Positions 26,461-35,766 of a DNA stretch of 64,000 nt are shown in pieces. Within the stretch, counting starts at the first letter, position 1. Every line of letters begins with the position of its first letter. The DNA is from Microbulbifer sp. ALW1 (lineage in GTDB: Bacteria; Pseudomonadota; Gammaproteobacteria; Pseudomonadales; Cellvibrionaceae): positions 2,768,501 through 2,832,500 of the forward strand of contig NZ_CP047569.1 in NCBI RefSeq assembly GCF_009903625.1. Reading direction: 5' to 3'. The translations under genes and the position numbers were made by a program. The notes under the pieces are model-generated. The model worked only from the letters and a program-made list of their open reading frames with translations, was not told the DNA's origin and did not search any database.

Positions 26461-27095
26461 TCAATAAATTCAAAAAGCCAGAAGTAAAACCGCAAACTCC
26501 AGAAATCATGGGGTTGCGGATGGGGGCAAGCTTTGAAGTCGACCCTCTGGCTATCCGCCTGATACTGGATGAGCTGGCGATTGAGACCTTTGAACCTACC
26601 CAGATCATCAAGGCGGCCGGTGTAGTCGAGCTGGATGGCACCTGGGTTTATCGCTTTTATACCGATGACGATGCCTGGTTACAGGTGGTCGCAGAGGGCG
26701 GTCAGCGGGACGAAAATGTGGTGGATGTAAAGCTCTTCCATTTTTATGACACTCGCGATGTCGCCACCGACACTGCCTGGAATAATCTTTTGAATCGCGA
26801 AATTGGGGCCGCCAGTTATACGCTGGATGGTCGCAATTACGAGCGTGTTTGGACCGCCACCGGGGATTACCACAACCCGGTACATATGGTGGAAACCACC
26901 TACGACGAAGACGGCGATCATTCCAGCACGGATCAGTTCACCATGCTGTTTGAGCGCCCGCTGTCGGATCAGCGCACCGAATCCTTATTTCTTTCTGCGG
27001 AAGAAAAGCTGGAGGCCGGGGGTTACCTCAGCCGCTGCCTGGTACTCAGTACCGGTATTTCTCTCACACCCTCACAAATAACCATTCACGGATAA
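26445..27095 (+). CDS. yjfK: YjfK-like DUF2491 protein
   Basis: A 216-residue cytoplasmic protein of the DUF2491 family (E. coli YjfK). It begins MFDKLINKFKKPEVKPQTPE and shows mixed alpha/beta character; features such as GLRMGASFEVDPL and EDGDHSSTDQF are seen. No catalytic motif is known. It overlaps the end of the channel gene by 16 nt. Role presumed in the same membrane-stress module. Confidence 0.9.
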   Translation: MFDKLINKFKKPEVKPQTPEIMGLRMGASFEVDPLAIRLILDELAIETFEPTQIIKAAGVVELDGTWVYRFYTDDDAWLQVVAEGGQRDENVVDVKLFHFYDTRDVATDTAWNNLLNREIGAASYTLDGRNYERVWTATGDYHNPVHMVETTYDEDGDHSSTDQFTMLFERPLSDQRTESLFLSAEEKLEAGGYLSRCLVLSTGISLTPSQITIHG

Positions 27096-27110
27096 CAAGG
27101 AGTAGTACCC

Positions 27111-27527
27111 ATGGAACAGTCTTACGAATTAATGACTGGTATCCTGCATTTTGCCGCTTATTTCGGCCTGTCACTGGTGTTGTTGATCGCCTTCAAGTAC
27201 CTGTATGCGCTGGTCACGCCCCACGATGAATGGAAATTGATCCGTGAAGACAAAAACGTCGCGGCGGCCATTGGTTTCGGCGGCGCGGTGCTGGGTTTTG
27301 CTATTGCCCTTGGGGGTGCCGCAAGCAACTCCGTATCCCTGCTGGACTTCGCTACCTGGGCGGTTATCGCATTGGTTGCCCAGCTGCTGGCATTCGCGAT
27401 TACTCGCTTCCTGTTTATCCCGCGCATCGTTTCCCGCATTGAAGAGGGTGAAATCAGTGCTGGTGTCATGCTGGCCGCTACCACCATCGCGGTCGGCGTA
27501 CTGAACGCTGCCTGCATGTCCTACTGA
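27111..27527 (+). CDS. yjfL: YjfL-like DUF350 membrane protein
   Basis: A 138-residue integral membrane protein with four predicted helices (about 8-30, 48-72, 78-100, 113-135), matching the DUF350 family (E. coli YjfL). The loop after helix 1 (TPHDEWKLIREDKNVAAAIGFGGAVLG-like region) is the family signature. AAGGAG lies 10 nt upstream of the ATG. Function unknown; membrane location fits the PspA and channel partners. Confidence 0.9.
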   Translation: MEQSYELMTGILHFAAYFGLSLVLLIAFKYLYALVTPHDEWKLIREDKNVAAAIGFGGAVLGFAIALGGAASNSVSLLDFATWAVIALVAQLLAFAITRFLFIPRIVSRIEEGEISAGVMLAATTIAVGVLNAACMSY

Positions 27528-27541
27528 GTGGAGGCCGTGCA

Positions 27542-28144
27542 ATGAAATCTTTGAAACGTACCGCGACGATCGATCTCGACCGGATGCGCAAATCCACTGC
27601 GCGTAATTTTGTTCTGCGTCCGATTGCGCTCGGCATCGTGGCTGCCCTGATGGGGTGTAGCTCCAAAGAAGAGGTGAAAGTTGTTGCTTCTGTAGAGGAC
27701 TGTGTCAATCAGACAGAACTCGACCAGAAACAGTGCGAGGCCGCTTACCAGCAGGCACTGCGTGAAGCGGAGCGCACTGGCCCGAAATACGACTCGCGCC
27801 ATCTGTGTGAAGTAGAGTTTGGCAATTGCCGGCAGACCGGCAGCTTCTGGCTGCCATTGATGACCGGTTTTATGGTCGGACAGATGCTCGACAGTCGTGA
27901 CCGCAATTACTACTACAACCCGGTTTACCGCTATAGCAATCCGTATTCCGGGAATTACGACCGTTTGATGACCTCCGATGGTAGCGTGCTTGGTCGTTCC
28001 GGCAAGGTGAACTACACGGTGCCAAGCTCGGCAACCAAGCCCAAACCTACAGTGACCAAAACCGTGTCCCGTGGCGGTTTCGGTTCCGTTGCGTCCGCCA
28101 AGTCCAGCTGGGGTGGCGGTCGTTCCGGGGGCTGGGGAGGCTAA
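27542..28144 (+). CDS. yjfM: YjfM-like DUF1190 lipoprotein
   Basis: A 200-residue protein of the DUF1190 family (E. coli YjfM/YgiB). A hydrophobic stretch at about 26-37 is followed by MGCSS, a lipobox candidate with Cys39, giving an unusually long N-terminal region. Two or more cysteines (ECVNQ-type CEAAY, CEVEFGNC) may form disulfides. The C terminus is rich in Gly, Ser, Trp (WGGGRSGGWGG). It ends 3 nt before yjfC, and YgiB/YjfM proteins habitually pair with this ATP-grasp ligase. Confidence 0.88.
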   Translation: MKSLKRTATIDLDRMRKSTARNFVLRPIALGIVAALMGCSSKEEVKVVASVEDCVNQTELDQKQCEAAYQQALREAERTGPKYDSRHLCEVEFGNCRQTGSFWLPLMTGFMVGQMLDSRDRNYYYNPVYRYSNPYSGNYDRLMTSDGSVLGRSGKVNYTVPSSATKPKPTVTKTVSRGGFGSVASAKSSWGGGRSGGWGG

Positions 28145-28147
28145 GCT

Positions 28148-29335
28148 TTGCTGCGCATGCCCATTAACCCGCGCCCGGACTGGAAGGAAAGGGCGCGGGA
28201 GTTCGGCTTCGGCTTTCACACCATGTATGGCGAGCCCTACTGGGATGAAAGTGCCTACTACCAGTTCACCCTCGAGCAGATAGAGCGGGATCTGGAAGAC
28301 CCCACCGAAGAAATTCACCAGATGTGTCTGGAAGTCGTTGCCCGTGTATTGGCGGACGATGAGCTGATGCATCGCTTCTGTATACCCGAACGCCACTGGG
28401 ATTTTGTGCGCAGCTCCTGGGAGAATGGCGATCCCAGTCTCTACTCCCGCCTGGATTTTGCCTACACCGGTAAGGGCCCGGCAAAACTCTACGAGAACAA
28501 CGCCGATACCCCCACCAGTCTATTTGAAACCGGCTTCTGGCAGTGGTTGTGGCTGCAGGATAATGTCGACCGCGGGGCCTTGCCACGTCAGGCCGACCAG
28601 TTCAACAGCCTGCAGGAAAAGCTCGTTAATCGCTTCCGCGACCTGCAATTCCTGACGCCTGGCCGTGCGCTTCACTTCGCCTGTTGTAAAGATACCGAGG
28701 AAGATCGCGGTACCGTGCAGTACCTGCAGGACTGTGCGCGGGAGGCGGGGATCGAAGAGCACTTTGTGTTCGTGGAAGATATTGGCCGCGATGCAGAGGG
28801 GCGCTTCACCGATTTACAGGATCGGGTGATCAACTGGATGTTCAAACTCTATCCCTGGGAGTTTATGTTCCGCGAGGAGTTCGGCGAGTATCTGGGCGGC
28901 AATAACATCCGCTGGTTGGAACCGCCGTGGAAGGCCATTCTTTCCAACAAAGCGCTGTTGCCGATGTTGTGGCGAATGTTTCCCGGGCATCCGAACCTGT
29001 TGCCGGCATTCTTTGAGGATGAGTTGGGTCGGGCCGGCGAGTTTGGCGAATTGGTGAAAAAGCCGATTTTTTCCCGCGAGGGGGCCAACATCTCGATTGT
29101 AAAATCGGCAGCCTCAGCAGACTCTTCCTCTAAAACGGAAGCCTTGTCCGATGGGCCCTATGGGGAAGAGGGCTATGTTTATCAGGCCCTGTACCCACTG
29201 CCGAAATTTGGCAATAACTACACCCTGATTGGCAGCTGGCTGATTGACGATGAGGCTGCCGGCATTTCCATTCGTGAAGACAGCGGCTTGATCACCCTGG
29301 ATTCCAGCCGCTACTTGCCTCATATCATTCTCTGA
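28148..29335 (+). CDS. yjfC: YjfC-like glutathionylspermidine synthase family ATP-grasp ligase
   Basis: A 395-residue ATP-grasp protein aligned by memory with E. coli YjfC (387), beginning [12 protein letters not shown] from a TTG at 28148, whose first residues match the family start. Shared segments include [51 protein letters not shown] and [16 protein letters not shown]. It has only the synthase-like domain, not the amidase of true glutathionylspermidine synthetase, so it probably ligates an amine or peptide to an unknown carboxylate. Last gene of the operon. Confidence 0.92.
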   Translation: MLRMPINPRPDWKERAREFGFGFHTMYGEPYWDESAYYQFTLEQIERDLEDPTEEIHQMCLEVVARVLADDELMHRFCIPERHWDFVRSSWENGDPSLYSRLDFAYTGKGPAKLYENNADTPTSLFETGFWQWLWLQDNVDRGALPRQADQFNSLQEKLVNRFRDLQFLTPGRALHFACCKDTEEDRGTVQYLQDCAREAGIEEHFVFVEDIGRDAEGRFTDLQDRVINWMFKLYPWEFMFREEFGEYLGGNNIRWLEPPWKAILSNKALLPMLWRMFPGHPNLLPAFFEDELGRAGEFGELVKKPIFSREGANISIVKSAASADSSSKTEALSDGPYGEEGYVYQALYPLPKFGNNYTLIGSWLIDDEAAGISIREDSGLITLDSSRYLPHIIL

Positions 29336-29372
29336 TTTTTCTGATTCTCTCTGCTCGTCGCTGTGAAGCGGG

Positions 29373-30122
29373 TTAGGGCATTTCCCAAGCCAGGGATTCA
29401 ACCAGCGAACGGAAGCACCCTTGAAGCGGTGCTTCCAGTTTCAGGCGCGCGCCACTCACCGGGTGATCCAGTTCCAGACGGTGAGCGTGGAGTAGTAATC
29501 GCCCGCAGCCAAAATGTTCCGCAAAGAAACGGTTATGCACGGATTTGCCGTATTTGGGGCAGCCGATCAGCGGGTGCTGGATATGCTTGAAGTGACGGCG
29601 TATCTGGTGGCGGCGGCCGGTCTTCAATTGTATTTCCACGAATGAGTAGCGGCTGCTGGGGTAACGGTCTACCGCGATGGGCAATTCAGCGGTATCCAGC
29701 CTGCGGAACAGGGTAACCGCCTCCTGGCGTGGCAGCTCGCTCTTGGGGCGTTTGCGCTGGTGTTTGAAGTCGCTTACTGGTGGCAGTGGATAGTCGATGG
29801 TGCCGCTTTCCGGGCAGTAACCGCGGCAGACGGCAAGGTACTGTTTGACGGTTGTGTCACTCTCCATCTGAGCCTGCACCTGGGCTGCTACTTCGCTGCT
29901 CTTGCCAAACACAATGACGCCGGATGTGGGTTTGTCCAGCCGATGAATGGGGAACAAGTGGCAGCCAGCCATATCCCGCAGGGTTTGCAGCAGGAACCGG
30001 GTCTCGTGGCGGTCGATGGAAGAGCGGTGCACCAGCCAGCCTTCAGGCTTGTAGGCGGCGAGTAGCTGATCGTCCTGGTACAGGATTTCCGGAGAGGCTA
30101 GCGGGCTTGCTTCCTGATTCAT
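29373..30122 (-). CDS. truC: tRNA pseudouridine synthase C
   Basis: A 249-residue RluA-family pseudouridine synthase matching TruC, which modifies U65 of tRNA. The catalytic motif HRLDKPTSG (Asp in HRLD) and the later GRRHQIRRHFKHIQHP signature are intact. MNQEASPL at 30122 is chosen as start; 35 further upstream residues look like read-in from the ychJ gene. The start overlaps the ychJ stop by 4 nt, an ychJ-truC coupling common in relatives. Confidence 0.93.
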   Translation of the reverse strand: MNQEASPLASPEILYQDDQLLAAYKPEGWLVHRSSIDRHETRFLLQTLRDMAGCHLFPIHRLDKPTSGVIVFGKSSEVAAQVQAQMESDTTVKQYLAVCRGYCPESGTIDYPLPPVSDFKHQRKRPKSELPRQEAVTLFRRLDTAELPIAVDRYPSSRYSFVEIQLKTGRRHQIRRHFKHIQHPLIGCPKYGKSVHNRFFAEHFGCGRLLLHAHRLELDHPVSGARLKLEAPLQGCFRSLVESLAWEMP

Positions 30123-30499
30123 TCGGGCCACTGGTCCAGGGGGCCGAGATATACCCAGCGTTTTTTGTGTAACTTGAACAGGGATATCTCGTGCAGCGCG
30201 TATTCCTGACCGTCGTCCAGGTACCATGCCTTGAACTCGACGATCGATTTTTTCAGGCCCTGCTTGCTTTTTATGACCTCTAGCCTTGACCAGTCGGTGG
30301 TCAACTCTTCGGCGTTCAGTTCCGGGCAGGTGTCCGGATGCCAGCTCTTCTGCAGGTAGGGAATATTCTTGGTGACATAAGCTGTGAACCGGCTGCGCAT
30401 CAGGGCTTCTGCAGTATTGGGGTAGGATTTACCGCTAAGGTAGAGGCTGCAACACTGGGGAGCTGGTTTTGCGGAGCCACAGGGGCAGGGCTGGGACAT
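30119..30499 (-). CDS. ychJ: YchJ family protein with SEC-C motif
   Basis: A 126-residue protein with an N-terminal SEC-C zinc motif CPCGSAKPAPQCC (residues 5-17) and an NTF2-like domain ending VYLGPLDQWPE, as in E. coli YchJ. Function unknown. The start at 30499 (MSQPCPCGS) is chosen because the SEC-C motif is always near the N terminus and GGAAGAAG lies upstream. It overlaps truC by 4 nt. Confidence 0.9.
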   Translation of the reverse strand: MSQPCPCGSAKPAPQCCSLYLSGKSYPNTAEALMRSRFTAYVTKNIPYLQKSWHPDTCPELNAEELTTDWSRLEVIKSKQGLKKSIVEFKAWYLDDGQEYALHEISLFKLHKKRWVYLGPLDQWPE

Positions 30500-30645
30500 G
30501 GTTCGGAGTACTTCTTCCTGGATTTTGGCGCATAGCGGCATGATAGCAGTGGAGGAGGGGGACTGGCAGGTCAGTCTTTGCAGGGAAATCGGCGCCACAG
30601 CTGCTAACCTCAATAAAGTAGTGAGCACTATTCACAGGTAAGGTT

Positions 30646-30963
30646 ATGAATCGCTGGAGTCTGGCCATCGCCCTCGGGCTGTGTTTCTCCCTGTTGTCGA
30701 TTTCAGTCAATGCGCAAACGGAAGATCCCGGCCAGCCCCAGCTCGGCGGCGGTCAGAGCCCGAACCTGAGCTTTTGCCAGGAGCGATTCTACGAGGAAGA
30801 TGATGGTCTGCTTCGCTGTAATTGGGCGGTGAATTTCAACTTCGCCTGCTTCGTTTCTTATCCTTCCAATAAGGTGATTCAGGCCGGGTCGAAAATCTCC
30901 GAGCCGGAAATTGTCGGTGAGTGCGACAATGGGGAAAAAATCATCAAGATACTGCACTACTAA
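30646..30963 (+). CDS. Small secreted protein of unknown function
   Basis: A 105-residue protein with a signal peptide (MNRWSLAIALGLCFSLLSISVNA then QTEDP). The mature part is about 82 residues, has four cysteines and aromatic-rich short segments (FYEEDDGLLRCNWAVNFNFACF), suggesting a disulfide-held periplasmic domain. A TAAGG site precedes the ATG. It is divergent from ychJ and convergent with the histidine kinase. I do not recognise the family. Confidence 0.6.
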   Translation: MNRWSLAIALGLCFSLLSISVNAQTEDPGQPQLGGGQSPNLSFCQERFYEEDDGLLRCNWAVNFNFACFVSYPSNKVIQAGSKISEPEIVGECDNGEKIIKILHY

Positions 30964-31041
30964 TCTTACCGGACCATTTATAGCCCAGACAGTTCAAAGC
31001 TCAGGGCACCATTTATCTGCGGACTTTTGCCTGTGGCTGCG

Positions 31042-32682
31042 TCAGGCTACGGGTTCCGGCGCAAGGTGCCCATCTGCGAGCATGGTTGAAATTTTCTGTT
31101 GCAACTGATCGTAGGTGAAGGGCTTTTTGATGCAGTCGAGAATCCCATCCGCCAGAATTTCCTGTACTTTGCTTTCCACGCTGTAGCCTGTTGACAGCAT
31201 GGCTTTGATACCGGGATTGATTCTTTTTAGTTCTGAGAACAATTGCTGCCCATCCATTTGCGGCATGATCATATCCAGCAGCACCAGATCGATTTCCGCG
31301 AATTGGTCCCGGTAGAATGCGATGGCCTCTTCTGCCGTCGCGAAAGTTTCTACCTGGTGGCCGTGCATCTCAAACAGGGCTTTGGAGTAGCTGCGAACAA
31401 TGGCTTCGTCATCGACCACCATCATACGAATGGTGCGCTCCGGACTTTCCGCTTTCGGATTATTTTCCAGGTGCTTGCTGCAATCTTTGATGATGGGTAA
31501 ATAGAGGTCGAAACAACTGCCCTTGCCGGTTTGTGAGCGGCACTGAATCGCGCCTTTGTGGAGGTGTGTGGTTCCGTAGACTGCGGCCAGTCCAAGCCCG
31601 GCGCCGCGCCCGCTGGCCTTGGTGGTAAAGAACGGCTCAAAAATTCGCTGACGCACTTCTTCCGTCATCCCCATGCCATTGTCACTGACATTGATACGCA
31701 GGTATTGGCCGGGCTCAATCTGAAAGTCTGATATAGCAATTGTTTCCTTCACCGTGACATTGCGGGTGCTGAACACCAGCAGGCCACCCGCAGGCATGGC
31801 GTCTTTGGCGTTGATGCCCAAATTGAGAAGCGCGCTCTTGAGCTGTGCCGAGTCGCCCTTGACGTGGGGCCGCTCGGCATCCAGTTGTTGCTGGATGGTG
31901 ATCCTGCGGTCGATGGTGCGCTCCAGCATCGCGCACACATCGCGCACTATGTCGTGGGTGTTGCAATCATGTAGTTGGTAAGAACCCTTGCGGGCAAAGG
32001 TCAGCAGCTGTTTGGTCAGCTCGGCGGCATGGTGGGCGGTGGTCAGGATCTGGCTGGCGTATTCGGCGATTTTGGCATCGTAGGTCATCTGGTGAATGAC
32101 TTCGGCAAAACCGGCAATCCCATGGACCATATTATTGAAATCATGGGCGATGCCCCCGGCCAGCTCGCCAATTGCCTGCATTTTCTGCGCCTGGCGAAGT
32201 TCTTCTTCCAGTAGCCGTTGCTTGGTGATGTCACTGCCGATGCTGAGTACACCGATGGTCTCGCCATGGTCATCGATCAGGATTTTATTGGTCCACGCGA
32301 CCCAGACCCGGGTGCCGTCTTTGGTGATGTTTTCGTTGACGTTGTAGCGGTGTTCTTCGGGGTAGTTGCAGATATGTTGCATCAGGGGGCGGAGGTCGCG
32401 GCCGGTGCTTTCGTTTTCCGGTACGATGGTCCCTATTACGTGTTTGCCGATAATCTCCGTTTCACTGAACCCGAAGAAATTCTGTGCATATTCGTTGAAG
32501 AAGGTGATTTCGCCGTTTTTATCCCAGCGCAAGATGATGGAATTGGCATGTTCAACCAGTTCGCGGTAGCGCTCTTCGCTTTTGCGGAGTGCCTCATAGA
32601 CCTCCTGCGAATCCTGCCGGGGTTTAGGCGGGGCCTCTGTGTCTGTCAGCCCACTTGGGTCTGCTGCTGAGGTTTTTTCCAT
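31042..32682 (-). CDS. Soluble hybrid histidine kinase (PAS-HisKA-HATPase-REC)
   Basis: A 546-residue sensor kinase without membrane segments or signal peptide, so its stimulus is intracellular. Order: a short coiled coil, PAS domain about 45-165 (RYRELVEHANSIILRWDKNG), HisKA with the phospho-acceptor His in GELAGGIAHDFNN, HATPase with N box (NLGINAKDAM), G1 (VSDNGMGM) and G2 (GRGAGLGLAAVYG), then a receiver domain from about 420 with the acceptor Asp in VLLDMIMPQMDG. Such kinases signal to a separate Hpt or DNA-binding regulator; none is adjacent. MEKTSAADPS at 32682 is the likely start. Confidence 0.92.
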   Translation of the reverse strand: MEKTSAADPSGLTDTEAPPKPRQDSQEVYEALRKSEERYRELVEHANSIILRWDKNGEITFFNEYAQNFFGFSETEIIGKHVIGTIVPENESTGRDLRPLMQHICNYPEEHRYNVNENITKDGTRVWVAWTNKILIDDHGETIGVLSIGSDITKQRLLEEELRQAQKMQAIGELAGGIAHDFNNMVHGIAGFAEVIHQMTYDAKIAEYASQILTTAHHAAELTKQLLTFARKGSYQLHDCNTHDIVRDVCAMLERTIDRRITIQQQLDAERPHVKGDSAQLKSALLNLGINAKDAMPAGGLLVFSTRNVTVKETIAISDFQIEPGQYLRINVSDNGMGMTEEVRQRIFEPFFTTKASGRGAGLGLAAVYGTTHLHKGAIQCRSQTGKGSCFDLYLPIIKDCSKHLENNPKAESPERTIRMMVVDDEAIVRSYSKALFEMHGHQVETFATAEEAIAFYRDQFAEIDLVLLDMIMPQMDGQQLFSELKRINPGIKAMLSTGYSVESKVQEILADGILDCIKKPFTYDQLQQKISTMLADGHLAPEPVA

Positions 32683-32929
32683 CCGTCCATCCTGGAGCCA
32701 GGGAAAGAAACAAGATTGCAACACGGCTTCTAGCAATTGTCTAGCGATAGGGTTGCTCCGGCAATGGCCGATTTATTGCAGTAATTCGCCTTGCAGATTA
32801 GGCCTGATACGTCTTCATTATTTTGGCGTCGTGCGCCGGAGGCTGACGTTCCGGGTGGCTGGCGGAATTTTGAATTACTGCTAGCATGGGGCCAATTTCC
32901 TGATAACAGCAAAACAAGTAGGAGGGGGG

Positions 32930-34417
32930 ATGCAAACAGATCCACGATATATAAAAAGTACCCATACCCAAACCCATGTCGGTTTGTTTAAAACGGGCGT
33001 TTCCAGTCGGCGGCTACTCTCCCTCATTGCCAGTGCAGTGCTCGGGGTTTCGGTTGTGGGCTGTGGCGGTGACGATAAGCAGAGCGACGGAAAGGGAGCG
33101 GACTATGCCCGCCAGGGTGCATTTCCCTCTAGCTACAAAGCCAGCGAAGCAGCACCGGTACTGATCCGGGGCGCGACACTGCTGACCGGAACCGGAGAGC
33201 AGCTGGCCAATACCGATCTGTTACTCAAAGACGGCAAAATTGCCGCGATTGGGGAGGGGCTAAAAGCACCTCGTGAGGGGCGGGTGGTGGAGGCCGCGGG
33301 CAAGTGGGTAACGCCTGGCATCATTGATGTGCACTCCCACCTCGGGGACTATCCCGCACCTTCCATCGAGTCATCCCAGGATGGCAACGAGATGACCTCC
33401 CCGAATACCGCTCAGGTATGGGCAGAGCATTCGGTATGGACTCAGGACCCCCAGTTTGCGCTGGCGCTGGCTGGCGGCGTGACCAGCCTGCAAATTTTGC
33501 CCGGCTCGGCGAACCTGTTCGGCGGTCGCGGCGTCACCCTGAAAAATGTACCGGGCCGCAGTGTCCAGGATATGAAATTCCCCGGCGCCCCCTATGGATT
33601 GAAGATGGCCTGCGGTGAGAACCCCAAGCGGGTATACGGGGGTAAAGGTACTTTGCCGTCGACCCGAATGGGCAATGTGGCGGGTTACCGCCAGGCCTGG
33701 ATCTCTGCGGCGGCATACCGGGACAAGTGGGATGACTATCACAAGAATGGCGGCGATGCGCCCGATCGGGATTTGCAGATGGAAACCCTCGCCGGCGTAT
33801 TGAACGGCGATATTCTGGTACACAACCACTGCTATCGCGGCGAAGAAATGGCCATCATGATGGATGTGGCAAAAGAGTTCGGTTTCCAGATCTCTACCTT
33901 CCACCACGCGGTAGAGGCCTACAAGGTGGCCGACCTGCTGGCAGAGAACAAGGTGTGTGCTGCCATGTGGGCGGACTGGTGGGGCTTCAAGCACGAAGCG
34001 TTTGATATGACCGAAGCCAATATTGCCATCGTCGATCAGGCCAAGGCCTGTGCCATGATTCACTCGGATTCTGCCATCGGGATTCAGCACCTGAACGAGG
34101 AAACGGCGAAAGCGATGATGGCGGGGCAGCGCGCCGGGTTCCATATCGAACCGCGCCATGCGGTTGCCTGGATGACACTGAACCCCGCCCGGGCGCTGGG
34201 GATTGACGAGGTCACCGGTAGCCTGGAAAAAGGCAAAATGGCGGATGTCGTGGTCTGGTCCGGCAACCCTTTCAGTGTTTACTCGAAAGCAGATCAGGTC
34301 TTTATTGACGGGGTACTGATGTACGACCGCAAGGATCCTGAGCGCCAGCCCCATAGTGATTTTGAACTGGGCATTCTCGATGCCGAGGGCGAGCGTTTAC
34401 CCGAAGGGGGGAATTAA
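32930..34417 (+). CDS. Amidohydrolase family lipoprotein, metal site intact
   Basis: A 495-residue periplasmic or outer-membrane amidohydrolase. A long N-terminal region ends in the lipobox VSVVGC (about Cys45). The metal-dependent hydrolase fold is clear: PGIIDVHSHLG carries the HxH pair, later His residues occur in VHNHCYRGEE and STFHHAVEAY, and IHSDSA holds the final Asp. It belongs to the imidazolonepropionase-like/dipeptidase group often found as exported pairs in Shewanella-like bacteria. GGAGGGGGG precedes the ATG, and the gene ends 2 nt before the next amidohydrolase. Substrate unknown. Confidence 0.9.
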   Translation: MQTDPRYIKSTHTQTHVGLFKTGVSSRRLLSLIASAVLGVSVVGCGGDDKQSDGKGADYARQGAFPSSYKASEAAPVLIRGATLLTGTGEQLANTDLLLKDGKIAAIGEGLKAPREGRVVEAAGKWVTPGIIDVHSHLGDYPAPSIESSQDGNEMTSPNTAQVWAEHSVWTQDPQFALALAGGVTSLQILPGSANLFGGRGVTLKNVPGRSVQDMKFPGAPYGLKMACGENPKRVYGGKGTLPSTRMGNVAGYRQAWISAAAYRDKWDDYHKNGGDAPDRDLQMETLAGVLNGDILVHNHCYRGEEMAIMMDVAKEFGFQISTFHHAVEAYKVADLLAENKVCAAMWADWWGFKHEAFDMTEANIAIVDQAKACAMIHSDSAIGIQHLNEETAKAMMAGQRAGFHIEPRHAVAWMTLNPARALGIDEVTGSLEKGKMADVVVWSGNPFSVYSKADQVFIDGVLMYDRKDPERQPHSDFELGILDAEGERLPEGGN

Positions 34418-34419
34418 TC

Positions 34420-35730
34420 ATGAGAGCAATGCAATCTCTGAAAATCGTGGCCTTGGCGTGTGCCAGTGCGTTTGCGGGGAGCTCGAGCTTCGCGCTGGCC
34501 CAATCACATGAACCCGGTACTTTTCTGATCAAGGGCGCCAAGATCATTACCCTGAATAATCAGGGTACTCTGGAATCTGCTGACCTGCTGATTCGCGACG
34601 GCAAAATCGCACAGGTGTCGGAAGACCTGGGTACGCTGACTGCGGATGTGGTTATTGATGGCCGGGGTAAAGTGGTTACTCCCGGGATCATCGCGCCCAG
34701 CAGTGAGCTGGGCCTGACAGAAATCGGTGCGGCAGCATCCACCAATGACAATGCGATTGTGGATACGTCTATCGGTGCGGGATTCGATCCTGCAGTGGCG
34801 TTTAATCCGCACTCCACACTGATCCCATTTAACCGCGCTGGTGGTTTGACGCGCGCGGTGGTGCTGCCGTCCAGCGAGGAAAAAATCTTTGCCGGCCAGG
34901 GCTTCGCGATCAAGCTCACTGGGGGTTACGACAGTGTGACCGACACAGGTCTGGTGCAGAAAGTGTATTTTGGTGAGTACGGTGCGCAGCTCGCTGGTGG
35001 CAGTCGCGCACTGGCCTTTGCACAGGTAGAGAAGGCCTTGAGTCAGGCAAAGGAATACGCAGACAATCGCGCTGCGGTGCGCCAGGGTGAATGGCGGGAG
35101 CTAGATTACTCGCTGGAGGATCTCGAGGCTTTGCAGCCGGTGTTGAATGGCAAGCAGCGAATCTTGGTCACCGCCGACCGCGCCAGTGATCTGTTGCAGC
35201 TTTTGGCGCTGGCGCAAAAATTTAACCTCAAGCTGATCATTCAGGGGGCTGCAGAGGGCTGGATGGTTGCCGATGAGCTGGCTCAAGCCGGTGTGCCGGT
35301 AATTATCGACGCACTGGGTAATACTCCCGATGCCTTCGAGAAATTGGGGGCACGGATGGACAACGCGGCCTTGATGCAGAAGGCGGGCGTGACCCTTGCC
35401 ATCAGCGGCCCGGGCTATGCCGGGTCTCACAACAGCTATCTCTCCCGACAGGCGGCAGGTAATGCGGTGGCTTACGGCTTGCCGTACGAGCAGGGAATCC
35501 GCGCAATTACCGCAAATGTGGCGGAGATCTTTGGTCTCGAGGGTGGCTCACTGGCGGTTGGTAGTCCCGCAGAACTGGTGCTCTGGAGTGGTGACCCCTT
35601 GGAGGTGACCAGCTATGCGGAAATGCTGTTGATTGACGGTAAACCCCTGTCGCTGGTCAACCGGTCGACACGATTGCGTGATCGCTATCTGCACCCGAAG
35701 GCCGGTACCGAGCACGGATATAAACAGTAG
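34420..35730 (+). CDS. Amidohydrolase-fold protein lacking the HxH metal motif
   Basis: A 436-residue exported protein (signal peptide to about residue 28, SSFALA-QSHEPG). The amidohydrolase frame is present (FLIKGAKIITLNNQGTLESADLLIRDGKI and the C-terminal SPAELVLWSGDPLE), but PGIIDxHxH reads PGIIAPSSELG, so the first two metal ligands are missing. The later His/Asp ligands are also not evident. It is thus probably catalytically silent or altered, perhaps a structural partner of the intact enzyme encoded 2 nt upstream. The two are plainly one transcript. Confidence 0.85.
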   Translation: MRAMQSLKIVALACASAFAGSSSFALAQSHEPGTFLIKGAKIITLNNQGTLESADLLIRDGKIAQVSEDLGTLTADVVIDGRGKVVTPGIIAPSSELGLTEIGAAASTNDNAIVDTSIGAGFDPAVAFNPHSTLIPFNRAGGLTRAVVLPSSEEKIFAGQGFAIKLTGGYDSVTDTGLVQKVYFGEYGAQLAGGSRALAFAQVEKALSQAKEYADNRAAVRQGEWRELDYSLEDLEALQPVLNGKQRILVTADRASDLLQLLALAQKFNLKLIIQGAAEGWMVADELAQAGVPVIIDALGNTPDAFEKLGARMDNAALMQKAGVTLAISGPGYAGSHNSYLSRQAAGNAVAYGLPYEQGIRAITANVAEIFGLEGGSLAVGSPAELVLWSGDPLEVTSYAEMLLIDGKPLSLVNRSTRLRDRYLHPKAGTEHGYKQ

Positions 35731-35766
35731 TTATGTATTTAATAATTGAAGTAAGGAACTGCGAAG

